This document shows positions 8,131 through 17,196 of a DNA stretch of 64,000 nt, in pieces. The stretch is taken from positions 43,181 through 107,180 of the forward strand of contig NZ_QMIG01000019.1 of assembly GCF_003287285.1 (NCBI RefSeq). The letters run 5' to 3'. Position 1 is the first letter of the stretch. Each line of letters opens with the position of its first letter. Source of the DNA: Phytoactinopolyspora halophila. Its GTDB lineage: Bacteria > Actinomycetota > Actinomycetes > Jiangellales > Jiangellaceae. The notes beneath the pieces were generated by a model. The model did no database searches and was not told where the DNA came from. It saw only the letters and a list, made by a program, of their open reading frames with translations. Made by a program: the position numbers and the translations under genes.

Positions 8131-9342
8131 GTGACTCGCGCCACGCGCTTGCGCATGGTACTTGCCACCGGGATAGCCATTTCACTCCTGGCTGCCTGTG
8201 GTGGCAATGATGACGATGATGCCGCCGACGAGAACGAGCCGGCGGCAGAAGAAGATGAGCAAGGAAATGACGAAGAGGGGGATGACGAGGGGGGCGAGCA
8301 GGACCTCCCGGAACTTCCTGAGCTGACCGAAGTGACGGCGGGCTACGTCTCCGCCGTGGACCAGATGGGTGCGGCGGTCGCCTTCGACCTCGCCCTGTAC
8401 GACGATCTCAACCTGGACGTGACGCTGGCCGATCCGTTCCCCACGGGTGTGGACGCGATTCAGGCCATGGAAGCCGGCGACGTTGATTTCATCCAGGTCG
8501 GTACGCCGAGCATCGGCGCGGTGCTCGAAGACGTCGACCTTGTCTACCTGGGCAACTACACCGGGAGTTCGACCCAGCTCGGTATCGACGAGACGATGGC
8601 CATGGTGGCCGCTCAGGACTCGGGTATCGAGTCCGACGACCTCAGCACCCTCGAAGGCAAGAGCATCGGGGTCTCGATCGGTTCGATCAACCACCTGTAC
8701 CTGCTCGGTGTCCTGGAGGAGGCCGGGCTCACGCCGGACGACGTGCAGATCGAAAACACCTCGCCACCGGACATGGGCGTCGCGTTGGAGACCGAAGGTC
8801 TCGACGCGGCCGTGGTGTGGGATCCGTGGCCGATCACGATCTCCAACTCGGTCGAAGGTGCCAGCGAGGTCATTCGTGGTGGGGGCTACATCCCCTTCAT
8901 CGGCTACATCATCGCCACCCGGGACTTCGTCGAGGAGAACCCCGATGTCGTCAAGGCGTTCCTGACAGCCCGGGCCGCAGCCGACCAGTGGATGCGGGAG
9001 AACCCCGACGAAGCCGCCGACGTGGTCACCCGGTGGATCCCGGATACCGAGATCGAGGTCGCCGAGGAAGCAATGCAGTACAACATCGAGCAGCTCGATC
9101 CGCGCTTCTCGGCGTGCAATTACGTCGCCCTCGATACGATGCAGGGTCTTCTCGAGGACGTCGACGCCATCGAGGACACGTTCGACGTCAATGATCACTT
9201 CGAACCCCAGTACATCCTCGAGGTCATGGAGGAGCAGCCGCAGCTCTTCGACGACCTGCCCGAGATTCCGGAGGAGGCAGAGATCACTGCCGACTACACC
9301 TTCGACCGTGCCGAGGCCGTGGAAGCCTGCCCGGAGAACTGA
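8131..9342 (+). CDS. ABC transporter substrate-binding lipoprotein (NMT1/SsuA-like)
   Basis: 403-aa exported lipoprotein: short basic N-terminus, hydrophobic core and lipobox LLAAC, then a very acidic linker (DDDDAADENEPAAEEDEQ) tethering the binding domain. The periplasmic-binding-protein fold of the NMT1/SsuA/TauA type is indicated by AGYVSAVDQMGAAVAFDLALYD, IQAMEAGDVDFIQVGTPS and LEGKSIGVSIGS. I chose GTG 8131 because AGGAGGTCAC precedes it. Substrate is not readable from sequence; members take sulfonates, taurine, nitrate or pyrimidine precursors. First gene of a five-gene operon. Confidence 0.9.
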   Translation: MTRATRLRMVLATGIAISLLAACGGNDDDDAADENEPAAEEDEQGNDEEGDDEGGEQDLPELPELTEVTAGYVSAVDQMGAAVAFDLALYDDLNLDVTLADPFPTGVDAIQAMEAGDVDFIQVGTPSIGAVLEDVDLVYLGNYTGSSTQLGIDETMAMVAAQDSGIESDDLSTLEGKSIGVSIGSINHLYLLGVLEEAGLTPDDVQIENTSPPDMGVALETEGLDAAVVWDPWPITISNSVEGASEVIRGGGYIPFIGYIIATRDFVEENPDVVKAFLTARAAADQWMRENPDEAADVVTRWIPDTEIEVAEEAMQYNIEQLDPRFSACNYVALDTMQGLLEDVDAIEDTFDVNDHFEPQYILEVMEEQPQLFDDLPEIPEEAEITADYTFDRAEAVEACPEN

Positions 9343-9399
9343 CGTGATCCGGAGCGTCACTGAAACGTCCTCGAGGATGTCTGACACGAGAGAATCCTG

Positions 9400-10215
9400 A
9401 TGGTCGCCCCTACGGCCGCCAGGCGGCGAGGTCATCGAATGTCCCGCCGCCTGGCGGCTGCTTTCTGGTTTGTCGTCCCGTTCGTCGGCCTCGTCGTGAT
9501 CTGGGCCGCCATCGTCGCGCTGACCGGGGTGGATCGGCGAGTATTTCCGCAAGTCACCGATGTAGCCCGTGCCTTCGCCGATATGTGGGCGTCGGGTGAG
9601 CTGGCTACCCATGTCGGAGCGAGCCTGCAGCGCATCGCCATCGGCGTCGTCGCCGCATTGGTCACGGCCATACCGTTCGGGTTCGCGTTGGGGATCAGCC
9701 GCTGGGCAGCGGCGTTCTTCTCGCCGCTGCTGCGGTTCTCGGTCGCGCTGGCCGGTATCGCATGGATCCCGCTGGCCACCCTGTGGTTCGGGACAGGAGA
9801 GCAGGCGGTGATCTTCATCGTGTGGAACGCGATGTTCTTCGCGTTGACGTACAACGCCATGCTCGGTGTGCAGCGCATCCCGACGGAGCTGCTGCGAGCG
9901 GCGCGAAGCCTGGGCACCACCCGGTTGCGAATGTTCTCGGATGTCATGCTTCCCGGCGCGTTGCCGAGCATCGTCACCGGTCTGCGGGTCGGCTTGGGTT
10001 ACGGGTGGCGCGGCCTGGTCGCGGCAGAGATCATCGCGACCAATGCCGGTATCGGCTATTCGATCTTTCTCGCGCAGCGGTTCTTCCGTACCGACGTGAT
10101 CATTACCGGAATGATCATCATCGGCGTGCTGTGGCTCATCGTCGATCGCGTGTTGCTGGCTCCATTGGAGCGGCGCACGGTCGAGCGCTGGGGGATGAAG
10201 GCGGTGGTGTCCTAG
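9400..10215 (+). CDS. ABC transporter permease (SsuC/TauC-like), first of two
   Basis: 271 aa, about six membrane helices, with the binding-protein-dependent transport EAA loop (ELLRAARSLGTTRLRMFSDVMLPGALPS) typical of the sulfonate/nitrate/taurine family. Its TAG stop shares one base with the GTG of the second permease. An alternative ATG lies at 9439. Two different permeases in one operon suggest a heterodimeric channel. Confidence 0.92.
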   Translation: MVAPTAARRRGHRMSRRLAAAFWFVVPFVGLVVIWAAIVALTGVDRRVFPQVTDVARAFADMWASGELATHVGASLQRIAIGVVAALVTAIPFGFALGISRWAAAFFSPLLRFSVALAGIAWIPLATLWFGTGEQAVIFIVWNAMFFALTYNAMLGVQRIPTELLRAARSLGTTRLRMFSDVMLPGALPSIVTGLRVGLGYGWRGLVAAEIIATNAGIGYSIFLAQRFFRTDVIITGMIIIGVLWLIVDRVLLAPLERRTVERWGMKAVVS

Positions 10216-11057
10216 TGTCCGTCTCCACGGATCGCGCACGTCCGGTCGCTGGCCGGCGACGGGGCTGGAAGCACCGGCTCGCACAAAACGGGACGGTGCG
10301 GACCTTGGGCCCGTTCGTGCCAGTGGTCTTCTTGTGGTGGCTCGTGGCCGAGCTCGATGTGTTTCCCTCGGCATTCTTCGTGGGGCCCGCCACGGTGCTC
10401 GCGGAGATGGCTGACCTGATCTACAAGGGAATCTTGCCGTCCTACCTGGCCGACTCGCTGAACCGGCTATGGAACGGCGTCCTGTTCGGCATGCTCATCG
10501 GAATACCGGCGGGATTCGTCGTCGCGCTCTCCACGTGGGCCCGCAAGCTCACGTGGCCACTGCTGATGTTCTTTCAGGCCATTGCCGACATCGCGTGGCT
10601 GCCAATCGTGATCGTCTGGTTCGGGTTCAGTCTCACCGCGGTGACCTTCGTCATCGTCTACACGATCGTGTTCCCGTTGATGATCAGTATCGTCGCCGGC
10701 GTCGAACAGGTGCCGCGTGATGTCATCCGGGCCGCGCGCAGTCTCGGAGCCGGGCGTTTCCGGGTCTTCACCGACGTGATCGTGCCCGGTTCACTGCCGT
10801 CGGTGGCCACGGGTATCCGGACCGGTCTGGGCTACGGTTGGCGCGCGCTCATTGCGGCTGAGATCATCATCGGTAGCAGCGGCCTCGGGTTCATGATGTT
10901 TGATTCCCGCCGGGCAGGTGAGGTGACCGGGGTGTTCGTCGGCATGATCGTGCTCGGCGTGTTGTGGTTCGCGCTCGACGCGCTCGTTCTCGCTCCGTTC
11001 GAACGGAGCACCATCGAGCGGTGGGGCATGGTGAAGACGGCAGAGGTGGGCCGATGA
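10215..11057 (+). CDS. ABC transporter permease (SsuC/TauC-like), second of two
   Basis: 280 aa. A paralogue of the preceding permease with the same layout and EAA loop (DVIRAARSLGAGRFRVFTDVIVPGSLPS) and the same ending motif VERWGMK / IERWGMV. The GTG at 10215 overlaps the upstream stop by one base; a longer open frame runs upstream inside the first permease and is not coding. Stop overlaps the ATPase start (ATGA, 11054-11057), so translation is coupled. Confidence 0.92.
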   Translation: MSVSTDRARPVAGRRRGWKHRLAQNGTVRTLGPFVPVVFLWWLVAELDVFPSAFFVGPATVLAEMADLIYKGILPSYLADSLNRLWNGVLFGMLIGIPAGFVVALSTWARKLTWPLLMFFQAIADIAWLPIVIVWFGFSLTAVTFVIVYTIVFPLMISIVAGVEQVPRDVIRAARSLGAGRFRVFTDVIVPGSLPSVATGIRTGLGYGWRALIAAEIIIGSSGLGFMMFDSRRAGEVTGVFVGMIVLGVLWFALDALVLAPFERSTIERWGMVKTAEVGR

Positions 11058-11854
11058 AGACTCTGGAGATCAGCGGGCTGCACAAGCAGTTCGTCGACAG
11101 CTATACGGACGAGGTGGTCACGGCCGTCGGCGATGTGTCGTTCGCCGTCGAGCAGGGCGAGTTCATCTCGGTGCTCGGGCCGAGCGGCTGCGGAAAGACG
11201 ACCGTGCTCAACATCGTGGCCGGGTTCGAGAAACAGACCGACGGCAGCGTGCTCGTCGGCGGGCGGGAGATCAGCGGCCCGTCGCCGGAGCGAGGCGTCG
11301 TGTTCCAGAGTTTCGCCCTGTTCCCGTGGAAGACCGTGCTTGGCAACGTCGTCTTCGGGTTGCGCATGCGCGGCGTGCCGCGCCAGGAGCGTGAACCGAT
11401 AGCCCGTCAGTACCTGGATCTGGTCGGCCTCGAAGGCTTCGAACGCAAGTTCCCGCACGAGCTGTCCGGCGGTATGCAACAGCGGCTGGGCGTTGCTCGG
11501 GTGCTGGCCAACGAGCCCGAAGTGATGCTGATGGACGAGCCCTTCGCCAGTGTCGATGCGCAGACCCGGCGCAAGTTGCAGGAAGATCTGACGGGCATCT
11601 TCGAGTCGAAACGTCCGACGGTCTTTTTCGTCACGCACGACGTCGACGAGGCCGTGTTTCTCTCCGATCGGGTCGTCGTGCTGTCGTCCCGTCCCAGCCA
11701 GGTGAACGAGATCGTCACCGTGCCGCTTGAACGGCCCAGGGATTGGCGGAGCGTGTTGGACGATCCCGATTTCCGGCACACGGTCACGCACATCACCGAT
11801 CTGCTGTCAGGAGATGAGTCGCGTGTGGTCCAGGCTGATCTGGATAGTGCGTAG
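11054..11854 (+). CDS. ABC transporter ATP-binding protein (SsuB/TauB-like)
   Basis: 266-aa ATPase energising the two permeases. Walker A GPSGCGKTT, Q-loop VFQSFALFPWKT, signature LSGGMQQRLG, Walker B VMLMDEPFAS and H-loop VTHDVDEA are all intact. The ATG at 11054 overlaps the second permease's stop; the longer in-frame extension into the permease gene is a shadow. The C-terminal 30-40 bp overlap the next small gene. Confidence 0.95.
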   Translation: MKTLEISGLHKQFVDSYTDEVVTAVGDVSFAVEQGEFISVLGPSGCGKTTVLNIVAGFEKQTDGSVLVGGREISGPSPERGVVFQSFALFPWKTVLGNVVFGLRMRGVPRQEREPIARQYLDLVGLEGFERKFPHELSGGMQQRLGVARVLANEPEVMLMDEPFASVDAQTRRKLQEDLTGIFESKRPTVFFVTHDVDEAVFLSDRVVVLSSRPSQVNEIVTVPLERPRDWRSVLDDPDFRHTVTHITDLLSGDESRVVQADLDSA

Positions 11855-12188
11855 AGCGCTCGGCACCGTCGGCGGGCGTGCGCTCGCCGGCTTGCTCGTG
11901 CTCGTGGTCGCTTACCAGGTGTGGATCGGGATCACCGCCACCACCAAGGTGGACGATGACGTGGGACGTGACCGGAGCCAGGAAGGTCACTTCGCGATCG
12001 ACGTCGTGCTCGGATTCGTGCCGGAGCGGTTTCACATGCTCCAGCTGCAAGATCACGGGCGGATCGGGGGGAGAACCGACAACGTCCTGCACATGCATCG
12101 GGTAACTGACGAGGACGTCGACGCGATCGCGCGCAAGTACTGGGTCGAGGAGATCCGGGCGGGCGAAACGTTCTCGCCATTCGACTGA
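11823..12188 (+). CDS. Small single-pass membrane protein at 3' end of ABC importer operon
   Basis: I do not recognise this ~121-aa protein. It has a basic N-terminus, one hydrophobic helix (RALAGLLVLVVAYQVWIGITAT) and a soluble C-terminal part (~75 aa) with several His residues (GHFAIDVVLGF, LQLQDHGRIGG, LHMHRVTDEDVDAIARKYW). GTG 11823 is preferred because AGGAG lies 9 bp upstream; ATG 11814 is in frame but sits directly on that AGGAG. It overlaps the ATPase gene by ~30 bp, so it is co-translated. Possibly an accessory subunit; function unknown. Confidence 0.7.
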   Translation: MWSRLIWIVRRALGTVGGRALAGLLVLVVAYQVWIGITATTKVDDDVGRDRSQEGHFAIDVVLGFVPERFHMLQLQDHGRIGGRTDNVLHMHRVTDEDVDAIARKYWVEEIRAGETFSPFD

Positions 12189-12210
12189 GATGCAGCCCGT
12201 CCGGCTGACG

Positions 12211-13368
12211 TCACGCCAACGCGTGCAAGGCGGTGCGTGCGAGGACGCGGACGCCGACGCCGATCGCGCGTTCGTCGATATCGAAGTTCGCCTGATGTAT
12301 GTCGTGAACGGCATTGCCGTTGTGGACACCGAGCCGGGCCATCGCTACCGGTGCGTGCTCGCCGTACCAGGCGAAGTCCTCGCCACCCATGCTGGTGTTC
12401 GTACGAGTTACGGCGTCGTCGCCGAGTTCGGCCGCGATGGCGGTGCGCATCAGATCGACGCAGGCGTCGTCGTTGACGACCGGCGGCACGCCCCGCTCGT
12501 AATGGACCTCGGCGGAGGCGCCACACGCGGCAGCGACGTCGGCCACGATCGCCCGCAGATTCTTCTCCGCTTCGGCCCAGGCGGCATGATCGAGCACCCG
12601 GACCGTGCCCTTCAAGGTGCCCGTGGAAGGGATGGCGTTGGCGGCTTCGCCCGCCTGGATGGCTCCCCAGGCCAGGAGAAGGCGGGCGCGCACATCTGCT
12701 CGCCGGGCCAGGAGCGCCGGGGTGTCCACCGCGATCCGGGAGAGCGCATCGACGACGTCGACGGTGAGGTGCGGGCGGGCCGTGTGTCCACCGGGACCGG
12801 TGACGTTCAGCTCGACGAGATCGCATGCCGCGGTGATCGGGCCAAGCTTGATGCCGATCCGGCCCACGTGCAGCCGTGGATCGCAATGCAGCGCGAACAC
12901 CCGCTCGACACCGTCGAGTTCGCCGGCGGCGATGACTTCGCGTGCGCCGGCCATCCGTTCTTCGGCCGGCTGGAATATCACCCGGACCCGGCCTGGAAGC
13001 TCGGAAGCTTCTGCCAGGGCGAGGGCGATGCCCAACCCGATGGCGGCGTGTGCGTCGTGGCCACACGCGTGGCACGCGCCCTCGACGGCCGAACGGTAGG
13101 GGACGTCCTTGGGATCGGACAGCGGAAGGGCATCGATGTCCGCGCGCACGGCCACCGTTCGTGGCCCGGTGCCGACGTCGACGACGAGTCCGGTGCCGCG
13201 GGGCAGCCGCCGTGGCGCGAGCCCGGCGTCGGTCAGCCGCTGCACCAGGAGCTCGGTCGTGGCCTTTTCCTCGAACGCGAGCTCAGGATGTGTGTGCAGG
13301 TGGCGCCGCACGCCGACCAGTTCGTCGTGATGCGCTTCTACCCAGGTAGCCAGCCAATGTGTAGTCAC
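12211..13368 (-). CDS. M20 family amidohydrolase (N-acyl-amino-acid / hippurate hydrolase-like)
   Basis: 385-aa metallohydrolase of the M20D type. Metal-site elements are RRHLHTHPELAFEE, CHACGHDAHAA, FQPAEER, ALHCDPRLHVG and the dimerisation-domain motif GPGGHTARP, followed by NTSMGGEDFAWY and HQANFDID. Members cleave N-acyl amino acids, hippurate or N-acetyl-diamino acids; substrate is not predictable. Start is GTG at 13368. It converges with the ABC operon 22 bp away and is probably independent of it. Confidence 0.92.
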   Translation of the reverse strand: MTTHWLATWVEAHHDELVGVRRHLHTHPELAFEEKATTELLVQRLTDAGLAPRRLPRGTGLVVDVGTGPRTVAVRADIDALPLSDPKDVPYRSAVEGACHACGHDAHAAIGLGIALALAEASELPGRVRVIFQPAEERMAGAREVIAAGELDGVERVFALHCDPRLHVGRIGIKLGPITAACDLVELNVTGPGGHTARPHLTVDVVDALSRIAVDTPALLARRADVRARLLLAWGAIQAGEAANAIPSTGTLKGTVRVLDHAAWAEAEKNLRAIVADVAAACGASAEVHYERGVPPVVNDDACVDLMRTAIAAELGDDAVTRTNTSMGGEDFAWYGEHAPVAMARLGVHNGNAVHDIHQANFDIDERAIGVGVRVLARTALHALA

Positions 13369-13421
13369 TTCATGCCTCGTCGCGTCTGTCCGTGAAGCCG
13401 GCGCGGGGCGCCGGATGTGGC

Positions 13422-14633
13422 TCAGGTTATCGCGCCGGGCGCGAGGTCCGTGCTTGTGGCAGGCCTCGGCTGTGGGACACCGACCGGCTGATGCTCAGAT
13501 ACGAGTAGTCCGGTTGTCATCTCTTCCAGGAGGCCGTCGACGACCTTCGTCAGATCTCCGTCATTGGCCTCCGCAATGGCGCGTTGGCGCTGATAGCTCG
13601 CACCGATCTGCAAGAGCTGCTCGATCGTTGCGAGCTCATCAGCGCAGCCAAGTCTACGCGCGATGGGTTCGAGATCGTGAACCAAATCGAGGATCGCTCG
13701 CCGAAGCGGCCGGACCGTTCCGGCGCCATCGATGATGATCTCGCCGTCCAGGCCGAACCGGGCAGCGCGCCACTTGTTCTCCCGCACCACCCAGCTGGGC
13801 GGATTGGGCAGGGCATGACCGCGGTCGAACTCGACGTCGAGCTGGTACACAAGACACTGGGTCAGCGCGGCGATGGCGTCCACCTCGTCGAACGTGGGCA
13901 GTCCATCGCAGATCCGCAGTTCGACGGTGCCGAAATCGGGATGGGGGCGGACGTCCCACCAGACCTCCCGGACCGACTCGATCGCCTGTGCCGTCGTCAG
14001 CGTCTCCATGAAGCTCTCGAACTGGTCCCATCCGGAAAGCTGGTAGGGCAGGCCGGCGGTGGGAAGGATCTCGAAGACCTTGCTGCGCGACGACGCGAGA
14101 CCGGTGTCGTGACCCACCCAGTACGGCGATGACGCGGACAGCGCCAGGAAGTGGGGAATGTACGAGGTGAGGGCGTTGACGATGGGGATCGCCTTGCGTG
14201 GCGAGCGGATGCCGACGTGGATGTGCACCCCGAAGATCTGCAGGCGCCGCGCGAGCCACTGCAGGTGGTCGACGAGTTGCTGGTACCGCGGCTTGGGACT
14301 GATCTCTTGGGTCGCCCAGCTGGTGATGGGGTGGGTGCCCGCGCAGATCACTCCGAGCCCGCGGCGTCTGGCGGCGTCCGAAACCGTCTGGACGGTTTCG
14401 GCGAGGTCGGCACGTGCTTCGGCGACCGTGCTGCACACGCCGGTGATGACCTCCACGGTCGACTGGAACAGCTCGTGTTTGGCCTTGGGATGCTCGTCGG
14501 AGCCGTCGGGGCGGATCTCTCCGAGAATCTCGACGGCGCCCGACGTCAGCTCGCGGGTGTGGAGGTCGATCAGCTGGAGTTCCCATTCGATGCCCAGACT
14601 CGCCCTATCTGACGGGGTGAACGGGATCTCCAT
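13422..14633 (-). CDS. Carboxylate-amine ligase, YbdK / glutamate-cysteine ligase family 2
   Basis: 403 aa, opening with LGIEWELQLID, the metal-binding start of the GCS2 fold, then GTHPITSW and FGVHIHVGI, with DVRPHPDFGTVELRICDGLP later; all are hallmarks of the YbdK group. YbdK proteins show weak glutamate-cysteine ligase activity in vitro. Mycothiol producers do not need glutathione, so the physiological substrates are probably different. Single gene, facing left. Confidence 0.9.
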   Translation of the reverse strand: MEIPFTPSDRASLGIEWELQLIDLHTRELTSGAVEILGEIRPDGSDEHPKAKHELFQSTVEVITGVCSTVAEARADLAETVQTVSDAARRRGLGVICAGTHPITSWATQEISPKPRYQQLVDHLQWLARRLQIFGVHIHVGIRSPRKAIPIVNALTSYIPHFLALSASSPYWVGHDTGLASSRSKVFEILPTAGLPYQLSGWDQFESFMETLTTAQAIESVREVWWDVRPHPDFGTVELRICDGLPTFDEVDAIAALTQCLVYQLDVEFDRGHALPNPPSWVVRENKWRAARFGLDGEIIIDGAGTVRPLRRAILDLVHDLEPIARRLGCADELATIEQLLQIGASYQRQRAIAEANDGDLTKVVDGLLEEMTTGLLVSEHQPVGVPQPRPATSTDLAPGAIT

Positions 14634-14670
14634 CTTTGGAGTGTGACACGGAGTTAGCGATCACGAAATC

Positions 14671-14738
14671 CCCCTCCCATGATCATGAACAGTTAGGGGT
14701 GCGTGGAGGACGCATAGTGTTCATGATCAGCGGAGGGG
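14671..14738. terminator. Long imperfect hairpin downstream of the THUMP-like methyltransferase
   Basis: Arms 14671-14691 and 14718-14738 pair through CCCCTCC...GGAGGGG and a perfect inner core TGATCATGAACA / TGTTCATGATCA, with a ~26-nt loop. It starts 10 bp after the methyltransferase stop (minus strand), consistent with a terminator without U-tract. The TGATCATG core also occurs in the 27.15-kb palindrome. Confidence 0.6.
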
Positions 14739-14747
14739 TGGGTGGGA

Positions 14748-15992
14748 TTATGAGAGTGGCGTGGCGGCGATGACGGTGGCGCGTCCGGCGACCCGAGTGA
14801 CGACGAGCGTGGCCGACGCGGTACCGTCCGGGCGCAGCGTCCGGCGGAGCTGATCCGGCTCCACATCGACACCGCGTTTCTTGATCGTCAATGTCCCGAT
14901 GCCGCGTTCACGCACGTATCGACGCAGCTTCTTCACGTCGTAGGGAAGAACGTCGGTGATTTCGAAGCCACGGGCGAACGGGGTCGGCGCGAGAGTGTCG
15001 CTGCTGATATAAGCGATCGACGGGTCGAGCAACCAGCCACCCGTCAGCGCCGCCACGGCCGTCACCAGACCGGATCGGATGACGGCGCCGTCGGGCTCGT
15101 AGAGAAAGCGACCGGGTGGCCCGATCTCGGCGGTTCCCGGGTCGTCGGCGTCGGTGAGCGCGTTCACGCTCCGTGAGCTCGGGCCGGGGCAGAAGGCCGG
15201 GTCGGCTTCCCGCTTGCACGGGTCGGCTTCACGGTTCGACACGAGGATCGTCGCCCGGCACCGCACCCCGGGCTCGGCGAGCACGCCCGACCAGAGCGCG
15301 GCCTCCTTGACGTCGCCGTCGTCCGAGATCCACTCGGCCTCCACGCCGGCCGGGATCCGATCACGGGGAATGCCGGGCGCGACCTTGACGCAGGAATCCT
15401 CCGCGAGCAGGTCCAGAACGAACGGCCACGAGGGTTGGTAGGCGTCTACGTCGAAGCTGCGCCCGCGCGCCGTGCGTCGTGACGGATCACAGGTCACGAC
15501 GGTGAACGGTGTACGGTCCACGGCCGTGGCATCAGCCGTGAGGACGCGGGCACGTGCGCCGAGGCCGAGAGCCTCGATGTTCAGGCGTGCGATGTCCGCT
15601 GTGAGCTCATCCGCTTCGATCCCGGTGACATCGAGACCGGCACGGGCAAGCGAGATGAGATCGCCACCGATCCCACAGCACAGGTCGAGGGCGGGACCGG
15701 TCGCGCTGGCGATCCGTGCTGCCCGGTGAGTGGCGACGCTGGCCCGGGTGGCCTGTTCGTAGCCGTCCACGGTGAAGAACATCCGGGCGGCGTCGTCGGG
15801 CGCGAATTTCGCGACCGCGCGGCTGCGCAGCCGCGCCTGGGTCAGCGCGGCGGCGACCAGCTCGCCGTCATGGTGTCGCCGAAGGCGCGTGCCCAGCGCG
15901 AATTCGTTCTCGATCGCGTACGAGCGGGTCGCTTCCTCGAGTAACGCCCGACCGTCCGGCGACGTCAACCTCCGCAGTGTCTCGACGTTCAC
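14748..15992 (-). CDS. Class I SAM-dependent methyltransferase with THUMP-like domain
   Basis: 414 aa. The N-terminal ~90 residues are helical; motif I of the Rossmann methyltransferase is LDLCCGIGGDLISLARAG, then VTGIEADELTA, with VVTCDPSRRTARGR near the active site. The C-terminal ~80 residues (LPYDVKKLRRYVRERGIGTLTIKKRGVD in part) match the THUMP-like domain annotated on actinobacterial methyltransferases. RNA is the likely target but unproven. Start is GTG at 15992 after GGGTGAGA. Divergent from the aldo/keto reductase. Confidence 0.88.
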   Translation of the reverse strand: MNVETLRRLTSPDGRALLEEATRSYAIENEFALGTRLRRHHDGELVAAALTQARLRSRAVAKFAPDDAARMFFTVDGYEQATRASVATHRAARIASATGPALDLCCGIGGDLISLARAGLDVTGIEADELTADIARLNIEALGLGARARVLTADATAVDRTPFTVVTCDPSRRTARGRSFDVDAYQPSWPFVLDLLAEDSCVKVAPGIPRDRIPAGVEAEWISDDGDVKEAALWSGVLAEPGVRCRATILVSNREADPCKREADPAFCPGPSSRSVNALTDADDPGTAEIGPPGRFLYEPDGAVIRSGLVTAVAALTGGWLLDPSIAYISSDTLAPTPFARGFEITDVLPYDVKKLRRYVRERGIGTLTIKKRGVDVEPDQLRRTLRPDGTASATLVVTRVAGRATVIAATPLS

Positions 15993-16144
15993 CGTCTCAC
16001 CCTGGCAGACGGCGGGGTCCGGGCCGCACGGGCGGCCAGTGGCACTCGTCGACCGGAGCCATCAGAGTCTTGACGTGGAGTGCACTCCAGCCACGAAACT
16101 TGGCGACGGCGACACGTTGGGTTGCGACAGAGGAGAGGGCTGCC

Positions 16145-17110
16145 ATGCAGACACGTACGTTCGGCCGGCTCGGCCACGTCAGCGCGTTGACGCTGGGAGG
16201 GGGCGGGCTCGGCCAGGTCTGGGGGCCAACGAGCAGGGATGAAGCGGTCTCTACAGTGCGGGCGGCCGTTGACGCCGGCATCGATTTCGTCGACGTCGCG
16301 CCCGGCTACGGCGACGGCGAGGCCGAGCGCGTGGTGGGTGAGGCGTTCGCCGGAGTGATACCCGACGGCGTTCGGGTCTCGACCAAGTCCCACGTGGGGC
16401 GCGTCGATCCGGAGAATGTACGTGCCGTTCTCGAGAACTCGCTCGACGACAGCCTGGCACGGATGCGGGTGCAGCACGTTGACCTGTTCATCCTGCACGG
16501 ACACATCGTCGAGCGCGATGATCAAGGGAACGAGGGGCGCACTCCAGCCGGTCTGTTCCGGGAGGCGGTGCGGCCGGCGTTTGACGATCTGGTGCGCCGG
16601 GGCCGCATCGGGGCATGGGGGATCACCGCAGTGGACATACCCGAGACCGTCATCCGCGTGCTCGACGAGGAACCGGTGCCCGCGGCTGCCCAGTGCGTGA
16701 CCAATCCGTTGGATTCCCCGGGTGATCTCATGTGGTCCGAGGAGGACCCGCGGCCGCGGGACATCATCGCCACAGCACGCCGCCGCGATATCGGTGTCAT
16801 GGGCATACGTGCCGTTCAGGCCGGGGCATTGACGGACGGACCGGATAGGGAATTGCCAGCCCAGCACCCGACGCAGCGCGACTTCCGGCGCGCCGAGCCG
16901 TTACGCGAACTCGCTCGCGAAGCCGGCGTCTCGATCGCTGCCCTGGCGCACCGCTATGCCCTGTCGATGGACGGCGTGGACACGGTTGTCCTGGGGGTGA
17001 AGAACCGTGCCGAGCTGCGAGAGTGCCTCGAAGCGGAGGCCGCTGGCCCGCTAGATTCCGATCTCGTCGAGGCGATCGAAACGCGGTTGCCCCGGCGCGC
17101 AGCCACGTGA
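16145..17110 (+). CDS. Aldo/keto reductase
   Basis: 321 aa, NADPH-dependent (beta/alpha)8 oxidoreductase. Visible: TLGGGGLGQVWG at the start, AGIDFVDVAPGYGDGEAERVVGE with the catalytic Asp and Tyr, VSTKSHVGR with Lys, LFILHGHIVE with His, and a C-terminal cofactor region VVLGVKNRAEL. I chose ATG 16145 (GAGAGGAGAGGG upstream), which drops a 56-residue low-quality extension overlapping the divergent promoter. Substrate unknown. Confidence 0.9.
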   Translation: MQTRTFGRLGHVSALTLGGGGLGQVWGPTSRDEAVSTVRAAVDAGIDFVDVAPGYGDGEAERVVGEAFAGVIPDGVRVSTKSHVGRVDPENVRAVLENSLDDSLARMRVQHVDLFILHGHIVERDDQGNEGRTPAGLFREAVRPAFDDLVRRGRIGAWGITAVDIPETVIRVLDEEPVPAAAQCVTNPLDSPGDLMWSEEDPRPRDIIATARRRDIGVMGIRAVQAGALTDGPDRELPAQHPTQRDFRRAEPLRELAREAGVSIAALAHRYALSMDGVDTVVLGVKNRAELRECLEAEAAGPLDSDLVEAIETRLPRRAAT

Positions 17111-17196
17111 TCGTCGTCGACGGTGCACATGTCCATGTAGGTGATCGTTGACGATCAGGAGGGTCTGGTCAATCGAGAGGCATGGCCAATCGGGGA

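Noticed and set aside
9762..10214. A 151-codon N-terminal extension of the second permease
   Set aside because: It lies out of frame within the first permease and has no membrane-protein character; GTG 10215 gives the expected start.
8182..10374. 730-codon minus-strand open frame
   Set aside because: It is antisense to the importer genes, low in complexity, and shows no domain or ribosome site.
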